This document shows positions 15,954 to 21,102 of a DNA stretch of 21,102 nucleotides, in pieces. How positions within the stretch are numbered: the first letter of the stretch is position 1; every line of letters starts with the position of its first letter. Position numbers and translations under genes: made by a program. The DNA comes from a virus. The stretch covers positions 1-21,102 of the IMG/VR virus record IMGVR_UViG_3300001097_000089. One strand, given 5' to 3'. The notes under the pieces are model-generated. The model did no database searches. It was given only the letters and a program-made list of their open reading frames with translations, and had not been told where the DNA came from.

Positions 15954-16177
15954 ATCTTTTTTTGATGACTACTAGTTAAGTGAAAGTGCTTACAACCTTT
16001 GATTGGACATTTATAAACTCTTAAGTAAACAACGGCTCCATAAGATACCTGCGACAACCGGACTCGTTCGGCTTCATGTTTGGTTTTATATGAAATCTTG
16101 CCCTTAACACAACGGGGTAAGGATGGTTTGAAATCAACCTCTCGTTTTCTAAACCTCTTTTTACCGACAGGAGTCAT
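15932..16177 (-). CDS. Small basic protein with C-x4-C-x2-H-x-H zinc-finger motif
   Basis: The 81 residues start with a strongly basic region (VGKKRFRKREVDF). A helix with KTKHEAERVRLSQ follows, then YLRVYKCPIKGCKHFHLTSS, whose Cys and His residues fit a zinc finger. From memory, very similar 'YkCp...C..wHlts' mini-proteins are common in phages. It begins two bases after the large terminase stop (TAA-CT-ATG). DNA or RNA binding is plausible. Confidence 0.65.
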   Translation of the reverse strand: MTPVGKKRFRKREVDFKPSLPRCVKGKISYKTKHEAERVRLSQVSYGAVVYLRVYKCPIKGCKHFHLTSSHQKKIWNHGKT

Positions 16178-16179
16178 AG

Positions 16180-17796
16180 TTACTCACTGATTAAAGGACT
16201 CACGTACTCAGGCTGCACATAAACTCCTTCTTTACTCACCGCCACCATAGCAAACTTTCTCATTTGCCAAGCAATAGCACACGCTATCAACAAGTCAAAG
16301 TGTCGCGTAGTGAGTCGCGCGTCCTCATCACGGTCCATGATGTCATCCCTGGTGTATGACCGAAGCTCAGCGATTAGAGCCGGGTCTGACAGCTGTAATA
16401 GCCCGTCTTCTACCGCGCTCTTAAGCTCTGACAACATCGAGTATTTAGTCGCGCCATTAGTATTCCAGCCATACGTCCGGGTCCCGGGAGGCACGCCAGC
16501 TCGAACAGCCTTAACCTCAGTGAAGTAAATCTTAGGGTAGTCATTGGACCGCAACACCTGGATTACTGTGTCGTATTTATTATTCTCAGGACCGACCAGA
16601 CACTCACCAAAACGCCGACCTTGCTCAAGCAGCTCGTAACCATAGATATCAGGCTTCACTAAGTTATTAGCGTAAGTTGAGACTACTCTAGCTGGTAGCG
16701 TGCTGAAGTCGATAGTGACATCAGCTGAGCTATCTAGCCCCAGCCCACCAGCGATATCAGCCCCAACACCATAGCTATGAGACGGATTGTAATTGGCGTA
16801 CAACTTGCGGCCAGCAATCTCTTTGACTACCTTAGGCAAGTCTTGTCTATCTAGGACTGAGCGATCAAAGTAAACCGTTAGACCAGCTGACGGCTCGTTC
16901 ATGTATTCGCCGGCGAAGTCTTTTGCTTTGGCTTCAATTTTATTTATATCTTCCATAGTATGTTTGGCTGGCCATGATGGTTTACCATCTTTTTTAATTG
17001 GCGTGAGTAAGATAACTCGACCTGGAACCGGCTGAACTATCTTATGAACATTACCACGTTCTGAAATATAGTTGCATGTGTATATCACACCACTTCTCTC
17101 CTTAGCTAGACCATCAAGTGCCTCTTCCATGTTGTCGTTAATCATGTTCGTCTCCACGGCACTACGCAAAGTCTTTCTAGTCTCGAAGTCGTCAAACCAG
17201 ATCTCATCCGGCCTATTCTCATCCTCAACATCACCACGCTGCTCAACGCCTACAGTGGTTGCCTGAATTGATATACCTGTAGCAGTAACAAACCCTCCCA
17301 TTGTCTCTTGGCGTTTTTCCTTCTCTTCAACCTTAGTAAAAATCTCAGGATAGTAGCCCCGGACCCGGCCAGTAGCAAGCATGTTGTAAATACTAGTGAC
17401 CAGCTTCTTAGCGTTCTTAATTTGCTTGGTAGCAATCTTCAAATACCTCTTAAAGTGTCCCGTGTCGTTGCAAATAACAAAGACCCGGAAGAGCTTTGTC
17501 CTAGTGGTCTTGGCCGCACCTCGAAACGCTCCGTTGACAAATTCATCTATAATGCTCTTGTACACCTCTAGGTTATGGGTATCAATCTCTTGGTGGAAGG
17601 GAGCATCTTCAACAATGTAATACTGTGGGAAAAAGTAAGCGCCCCAGAGATTAAATTTAAATAAAATCATTTCATTAGTCTCAGAAACGTCAAAAGCAAA
17701 CAGCGATCTTACTTCTTCTTTCTCGCCATCATCAAGAATTCTTTTGATTTCCAAGGATTCTTTCGATAAGGCTGTTTGACCTTTCTTGTTTTTCAT
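16180..17796 (-). CDS. Terminase large subunit (packaging ATPase/nuclease)
   Basis: This 538-residue protein has a Walker A-like NGAFRGAAKTTRTKL (88-102), an ATPase Walker B DEIWFDDFET (197-206) and an RNase H-like nuclease domain. Nuclease acidic residues include Asp347 (GVGADIAGG), Glu404 (GPENN) and Asp501 (RHFDLLIACA). It is the motor that cuts concatemers and pumps DNA through the portal. The ATG used overlaps the small-terminase gene by 65 bases, and no Shine-Dalgarno sequence precedes it. A later start (Met43) would lose little of the ATPase, so the start is uncertain. Confidence 0.9.
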   Translation of the reverse strand: MKNKKGQTALSKESLEIKRILDDGEKEEVRSLFAFDVSETNEMILFKFNLWGAYFFPQYYIVEDAPFHQEIDTHNLEVYKSIIDEFVNGAFRGAAKTTRTKLFRVFVICNDTGHFKRYLKIATKQIKNAKKLVTSIYNMLATGRVRGYYPEIFTKVEEKEKRQETMGGFVTATGISIQATTVGVEQRGDVEDENRPDEIWFDDFETRKTLRSAVETNMINDNMEEALDGLAKERSGVIYTCNYISERGNVHKIVQPVPGRVILLTPIKKDGKPSWPAKHTMEDINKIEAKAKDFAGEYMNEPSAGLTVYFDRSVLDRQDLPKVVKEIAGRKLYANYNPSHSYGVGADIAGGLGLDSSADVTIDFSTLPARVVSTYANNLVKPDIYGYELLEQGRRFGECLVGPENNKYDTVIQVLRSNDYPKIYFTEVKAVRAGVPPGTRTYGWNTNGATKYSMLSELKSAVEDGLLQLSDPALIAELRSYTRDDIMDRDEDARLTTRHFDLLIACAIAWQMRKFAMVAVSKEGVYVQPEYVSPLISE

Positions 17797-18349
17797 GTGA
17801 GATATGTCTTACAATACTAACACTCTTCTCCGGAGCGTAACTACCCTTAAGCTTATAAGCCATGTCCAGGGCATTTTTTCTAGCGTTGTTATCAATAGAC
17901 CAGAAATAGACATGACGAGCTGTTTCACCGTGTACTATTTTTCTAACAGTACAGCCGGTGTCGGCTAACAAATCAATTATTTCTCCATCAGTAAGTTTAG
18001 TCCGGTCTTTTTTGATTTGATCTGGAGTTGTATCTTTGTCCGGTGTAGATCCACTAAAATTATCATCATCCTCACCTTTGGGTCCAAGTGGAAATACCAT
18101 GTGGTCCAAGGTTGTGGCTCCGAGTAGTTGTCTATGAGCTTGACCTAGAGATTCATCAGGTAAAAACTCATCCACAATCTGTTTCCAGGCCCGGCTTTCA
18201 GTCAGCTTTTGTGGGGTGTGAGCTGTCGCTGGCGAATAACCAGCATCTATCATAGCCTTGTATAAATTTCCACCATTCACCACCACGTTGTCAATAGCAC
18301 GCTGTTGCTTGATGGAGGGCTTTCTATTTGGTTTTTCTCTAGTTCCCAT
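17732..18349 (-). CDS. Terminase small subunit
   Basis: This 205-residue protein has an N-terminal helix-turn-helix region at residues ~13-52: IKQQRAIDNVVVNGGNLYKA then AGYSPATAHTPQKLTES. This is the pattern of phage small terminases that recognise packaging sites. A middle acidic, disordered part (DDDNFSGSTPDKD) and a basic C-terminal helix follow. It is directly upstream of, and overlaps, the large subunit. It ends with TGA, a useful check on the genetic code. An extended -10 box lies just before its ATG. Confidence 0.8.
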   Translation of the reverse strand: MGTREKPNRKPSIKQQRAIDNVVVNGGNLYKAMIDAGYSPATAHTPQKLTESRAWKQIVDEFLPDESLGQAHRQLLGATTLDHMVFPLGPKGEDDDNFSGSTPDKDTTPDQIKKDRTKLTDGEIIDLLADTGCTVRKIVHGETARHVYFWSIDNNARKNALDMAYKLKGSYAPEKSVSIVRHISHEKQERSNSLIERILGNQKNS

Positions 18350-18356
18350 TACTTTA

Positions 18357-18365
18357 ATAATATCA
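18357..18365 (-). promoter_or_regulatory. Extended -10 promoter of the terminase unit
   Basis: On the minus strand TGA-TATTAT (18365-18357) is an extended -10 element seven bases from the small-terminase ATG. AAGCACA lies 17 bases upstream of the hexamer and partly resembles the TTCCACA of the late promoters. A leaderless or near-leaderless mRNA is expected. Confidence 0.55.
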
Positions 18366-18643
18366 TGCTTATATTCTCTTGTGCTTGGGCTAGACTGAAG
18401 TAGCGGCTACTACATTTCACCGGCAGAGTAAGTTTCGTTGTTTTTATTCAGCCATAGAGACTGCATTTGTGACCAACTTAAAGGGACATAGTACGAAACT
18501 TAAAACCCCATGCTATTACTACTCTTTTAAACACCTAACCCTCGCGAGCAGAACACAATTTTTGTAAGTTTTGTTGGCAGCATAGTTCTGCAACTGAAAT
18601 GCTTTTTGTCTCACACTTAACGGCGCTGAACCGTCTGAACTGC
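18366..18643 (-). other. Structured non-coding gap between coiled-coil gene and terminase; candidate packaging site
   Basis: There is no credible gene on either strand. Several inverted repeats stand out: a 10-bp perfect pair TAAGTTTCGT (18429-18438) / ACGAAACTTA (18493-18502) with 54 bases between; a 7-bp pair GCAGAAC (18548-18554) / GTTCTGC (18585-18591); palindrome CTCGCGAG (18541-18548); and GTAGCGGCTAC near 18410. Location upstream of the small terminase suits a cos or pac site. A structured leader RNA is an alternative. No tRNA cloverleaf was found. Confidence 0.4.
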
Positions 18644-19117
18644 TTACCCCAACTCTACAAGATACTCACCGTACAACTTGATATTCATATCCAGTCGGTC
18701 AACCTCATACGAGTTTTGTCTGATAGCCTTATCATTCTCTCGAAGCTGGTCATTGATATGCGCCACGATGCCCGTCATAGTCTTAATCTGCTCCTTTTGG
18801 CCTTTACTATTAGGCTTAGCAGCTACCTCAGCTAAATCAGCCTCAGCGGTCCCCAGCTTCTCAAGCATCTGCTTGGTCATTTCTTCAACTACCCGGATAG
18901 AGTGACGCAACACGATCTTCTGATTCTCCATTTCATTAATCTGCACCTTCACATCAATAGAGCGCTGAGAATTGTTAGTCGGCTCTCCATCCTCATAAGG
19001 GACTAGCAACTTGCCATCTGAAACAAATATGGACGCTCCGGCAGCTAGTCGAGTCTTCTCTAGTAATTGGTTGATTTCTTCGTGCTGTTCAAACGTGAAT
19101 GATTTTGTTTTAAGCAT
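18644..19117 (-). CDS. Coiled-coil hypothetical protein
   Basis: The 157 residues are mostly helical. A short beta hairpin (ASIFVSDGKLLVPYEDGE) is followed by a long heptad-like region from residue ~55 to the end. This region includes VKVQINEMENQKIVLRHSIR and QLRENDKAIRQNSYEVDRLD. It contains no cysteine, membrane segment or enzyme motif. It sits between the origin-like gap and the terminase unit. It could be a replication accessory, single-strand binding partner or regulator; I do not recognise it. A TACAAT hexamer lies six bases before the ATG. Confidence 0.65.
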   Translation of the reverse strand: MLKTKSFTFEQHEEINQLLEKTRLAAGASIFVSDGKLLVPYEDGEPTNNSQRSIDVKVQINEMENQKIVLRHSIRVVEEMTKQMLEKLGTAEADLAEVAAKPNSKGQKEQIKTMTGIVAHINDQLRENDKAIRQNSYEVDRLDMNIKLYGEYLVELG

Positions 19118-19123
19118 GGCTAA

Positions 19124-19129
19124 ATTGTA
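19124..19129 (-). promoter_or_regulatory. -10-like box directly before the 157-aa gene
   Basis: TACAAT on the minus strand (19129-19124) is one base off TATAAT and lies six bases from the ATG, the same distance as in the late promoters. The nearby TTCCACA (19160-19154) is 24 bases from it, too far for a -35 box, and is better read as part of a DnaA-box-like site. Confidence 0.5.
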
Positions 19130-19153
19130 TATTATTAAGTTATTTTTTGCACC

Positions 19154-19162
19154 TGTGGAAAA
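19154..19162 (-). promoter_or_regulatory. DnaA-box-like site TTTTCCACA
   Basis: The nine bases TTTTCCACA on the minus strand match the relaxed bacterial DnaA-box consensus TTWTNCACA. The site lies at the edge of the repeat cluster next to the helicase gene. A single nine-base match is weak by itself. Confidence 0.4.
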
Positions 19163-19248
19163 CTTTTACGGGCCTATTGACAACTACCAAATAGTATCGT
19201 AGTGACGAGTGACAACTTTTTTCAACTCCAGCGGGATATGTAATACTC

Positions 19249-19286
19249 TTATTATTATTATTATTATTATATATATATAAAAAAAA
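19249..19286. repeat. AT-only tract: TTA triplet repeat, AT dinucleotides and A-run
   Basis: About seven TTA units (19249-19270) run into alternating AT and then an A-run, 38 bases without G or C. It lies inside the repeat cluster, where a DNA-unwinding element of an origin would be expected. Confidence 0.7.
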
Positions 19287-19424
19287 GTTGTCATCTTGTC
19301 ACCAATTCATCTCCCAGCCTTACTATTAGCCATATAATCGGTGACAACTTTGCCCTAAAGTTGTCACCAAGTTGTCATTTTTGCCCTAAAGTTGTCACCT
19401 TTTGCCCTTTTTTGCCCAAAATAC

Positions 19425-19456
19425 AAAAAAAACAGCTCTATTGACTTAGGGCTGTT
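19425..19456 (-). terminator. Rho-independent terminator of the helicase gene
   Basis: On the minus strand AACAGCCCTA (19456-19447), loop AGTCAA, and TAGAGCTGTT (19440-19431) form a 10-bp stem with one G-U pair. It is followed by a run of eight T residues, two of them shared with the stem base. It lies about 70 bases after the helicase stop, inside the repeat cluster. On the plus strand the stem is followed by TATATTG and would not terminate. Confidence 0.8.
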
Positions 19457-19524
19457 TATATTGTGGTGACAACTTTCAGTGACAACTTCAAAATAAAGTT
19501 GTCACCGCTTACGCAAGCCATTTT

Positions 19525-21036
19525 TTAAAAGTTCATGTCATATGTGGTCTGGATTTTAGACATATTTGCCACGAAGTTATGTCCAACTTTTAACTTCAAG
19601 CCAGTGTACCCTCGAAGCTCTTTTGTCCGACCTTTGCCGATCCTAGAAAATTCACTCAACCTGTTGGCTAGTAGTTTTTTATTAAACGACTGAATTGACA
19701 ACCCCTCATTGTACTTTTTAGGAAACTCAGCCACGTAAGCCGCCCGCATTTCTTCAAAAGAGTATCTCACCTCATCATCATTGACTGGGTTAAAATGGTC
19801 ATTCAAAAAAGCACTAAAGTCATCAGAGCTAAGATTATATTCATTCTTACGGTCCAGCTCATTCTCAATACCGCTTAATTTACCCATCTTATTATAATCA
19901 GATAAGCCCTTAAGCATACGATTGAGTACGCCAGATAACTCATTGGCGATAATATTTAGTTTCACCCGCCCGTCTTTAATTCCCTCATCTTGGAACGATC
20001 TCTGAAATAATATATGTCGATAGCGTCTATACATCCCGGCTGGTATATGGTCCGGCATCTCATTAAGACACATGACCAGCTTTAGTTTGTTTGCCACCAG
20101 CGTCTTTTTCTGGATTCCCTTACGCTCAACTCTAATAGTTGGCTGGGTGACTAAATTTTGGAAAGTCTCATTTATATCATTGGTCTTAGGATTAGCTTCA
20201 TCAATAAAACAAAGTGTCTTATCAACCAACTCATCCCCGGTAAACTGATTCTCTCCACCAAGACGGCTCAAGCTGGTAGCCACGGCCTTGTCACCAAGTA
20301 CTTTCATCCATATCTCAGGGACCATAGATTTACCAGAACCAGGACGACCTTCAAAAATTAGCATCTCTTCAGCCTCAATCGTAGAAGTTAAAACGTACCC
20401 GCTAAACTGGTCAATAACCCGGACCTGATCGGTTGGCATCCTGGACTCAATATCTAAAAAGGCATCATATAGTGGACATTCGGCTTCCGGAGAATAATTA
20501 GCAGCACTGACTATCCGGCTGAGTCTCTCTGGAGTGTGTTCAATAAACTCATGGGTGACTAATTCTAACCAACCGTTTTTGGCATGGAACCAGTTATCAG
20601 CGGCATCAAAATCACTGTATAATTTACCGCGTGTCTTATTTTGCGCCCGGTACTTAGCAACTATTGTCTTAGCCGTACCCTCAGTTGCTTCACCGTCAAG
20701 ACCGTCAGTTATCATCAAATTAATAACTAGAGAAAGAACGCTACTGAGCGTCAGTTCGTCATATACCCCCTTCTCAGTATTGTAATTCCAGTAAGTCTTA
20801 TCATCGCCAAACTCATACAGTAAATGTGGATTCAAGTGTGAAAACCATTGGTAGAAGTTAATCACATAACCCTTGCGTAGAGCGCTCAGTTTAGCTTTAC
20901 GGGTTTTTGGGTCGTCCTCACTATCATCATCCATATATCTAAAGTAAGCAGTCCTTGACGGGCAAGGATCTAATTCTTTGACTTCTTCTATTCCTAGTTT
21001 GGCGAGTTCTTCATTTAATTTATTAAGTTGGGACAT
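19525..21036 (-). CDS. SF3 replicative helicase, D5 / phage P4-primase C-terminal type
   Basis: The 503 residues contain the superfamily 3 helicase core. Walker A is EGRPGSGKSM (229-238), Walker B TLCFIDEANPKT (274-285), and motif C KLVMCLNEMPDHIP (319-332) carries the conserved Asn. An Arg-rich YRRYRHILFQR (336-346) follows and may supply the arginine finger. Residues ~60-215 match a D5_N-type helical region in character. No primase (AEP or Toprim) motif is visible, so priming must come from another protein. C-terminal residues 405-503 may form a winged helix for DNA binding. It unwinds DNA at the replication origin. An extended -10 box lies just before the ATG; a terminator follows the gene. 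Confidence 0.85.
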   Translation of the reverse strand: MSQLNKLNEELAKLGIEEVKELDPCPSRTAYFRYMDDDSEDDPKTRKAKLSALRKGYVINFYQWFSHLNPHLLYEFGDDKTYWNYNTEKGVYDELTLSSVLSLVINLMITDGLDGEATEGTAKTIVAKYRAQNKTRGKLYSDFDAADNWFHAKNGWLELVTHEFIEHTPERLSRIVSAANYSPEAECPLYDAFLDIESRMPTDQVRVIDQFSGYVLTSTIEAEEMLIFEGRPGSGKSMVPEIWMKVLGDKAVATSLSRLGGENQFTGDELVDKTLCFIDEANPKTNDINETFQNLVTQPTIRVERKGIQKKTLVANKLKLVMCLNEMPDHIPAGMYRRYRHILFQRSFQDEGIKDGRVKLNIIANELSGVLNRMLKGLSDYNKMGKLSGIENELDRKNEYNLSSDDFSAFLNDHFNPVNDDEVRYSFEEMRAAYVAEFPKKYNEGLSIQSFNKKLLANRLSEFSRIGKGRTKELRGYTGLKLKVGHNFVANMSKIQTTYDMNF

Positions 21037-21042
21037 TCCGCA

Positions 21043-21051
21043 ATCATAGCA
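21043..21051 (-). promoter_or_regulatory. Extended -10 promoter directly before the helicase gene
   Basis: On the minus strand TGC-TATGAT (21051-21043) lies six bases before the ATG, with no Shine-Dalgarno sequence. This matches the leaderless spacing seen elsewhere. Further upstream TTGTCCACA (21089-21081) is one base off the DnaA box TTATCCACA. Confidence 0.5.
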
Positions 21052-21102
21052 TGAAGAAAGAATGAAGAGTTTTACACAGGTGTGGACAAGTGTTCTTAGT
21101 AA

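Larger units (their letters stand above)
19177..19506. repeat. Iteron-like cluster of GTGACAACTTT repeats in both orientations; candidate origin
   Basis: Full or near-full copies on the plus strand lie at 19209-19219, 19340-19351, 19465-19476 and 19479-19488. Inverted copies (AAAGTTGTCACC) lie at 19284-19293, 19357-19368, 19369-19377, 19388-19399 and 19495-19506. Partial copies lie at 19177-19185 and 19296-19303. Two pairs form palindromes: 12-bp arms with a 5-bp spacer (19340-19368) and 10-bp arms with a 7-bp spacer (19479-19505). TTTGCCC recurs four times between them (from 19349, 19380, 19401 and 19411). Arrangement beside a helicase gene and an AT-rich tract suits a replication origin. 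Operators for a repressor are the alternative. Confidence 0.65.

Noticed and set aside
15476-18349. Recoded UGA (code 25) as in Gracilibacteria or Absconditabacteria
   Set aside because: TGA terminates the small terminase and the 93-aa protein at sensible ends, and the long genes read through without needing UGA as glycine.
18366-18643. A tRNA gene in the gap
   Set aside because: No GTTCRAnnC T-loop or cloverleaf arms could be found on either strand.
19154-19160. A fifth late promoter at the TTCCACA before the 157-aa gene
   Set aside because: The distance to the -10-like TACAAT is 24 bases, not 16-17; a DnaA-box-like reading fits better.

Overview
The window is part of a tailed-phage genome, or a prophage, with podovirus-type virion genes. 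From high to low coordinates on the minus strand it reads: SF3 replicative helicase, small and large terminase, three small zinc-binding proteins, portal, scaffold, HK97-fold major capsid protein, head-tail adaptor, beta-propeller-like tail nozzle, a glycine-rich tail/receptor protein, and two large proteins of ejection (internal virion) type. The second of these ends in a P-loop zeta-toxin-like kinase domain. Two short genes on the plus strand at the left edge run convergent to this block; the first is probably cut by the window edge. No integrase, lysis gene, DNA polymerase, tRNA or CRISPR array is visible.

Host: from memory of similar sequences, not a search, the capsid, adaptor, the 288-aa protein and the tail-protein N-terminus resemble phages and prophages of Patescibacteria (CPR) and related uncultured phages. 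TGA ends at least two genes (small terminase and the 93-aa protein) and reading frames are intact under the standard bacterial code. This argues against UGA-recoding hosts such as Gracilibacteria or Absconditabacteria.

Region by region: 1-756 plus-strand small genes; 704-838 a 44-aa minus-strand gene, overlapping the plus-strand one; 819-6808 tail/ejection unit (tail protein, two ejection-type proteins); 6847-10298 nozzle, adaptor and 288-aa unit; 10388-11668 capsid; 11701-12585 scaffold; 12728-12982 Ala/Lys-rich protein; 13021-15458 portal unit; 15476-18349 terminase unit with three zinc proteins; 18350-18643 structured non-coding gap; 18644-19117 coiled-coil protein; 19118-19524 iteron-like, AT-rich, origin-like gap with a terminator; 19525-21036 helicase.

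Gene expression is the most distinctive feature. Genes that open a transcription unit carry a -10-like TAnnnT hexamer exactly 6 (once 7) bases before ATG. Four of them also carry TTCCACA 16-17 bases further upstream, so transcripts should start at or next to the start codon (leaderless). Genes inside units have no Shine-Dalgarno sequence and instead begin at stop/start junctions of the form TAA-N-ATG or TAATG. The 407-bp gap beside the helicase holds about ten copies of a GTGACAACTTT-type repeat in both orientations, an AT-only tract and a DnaA-box-like site, making it the best candidate replication origin.
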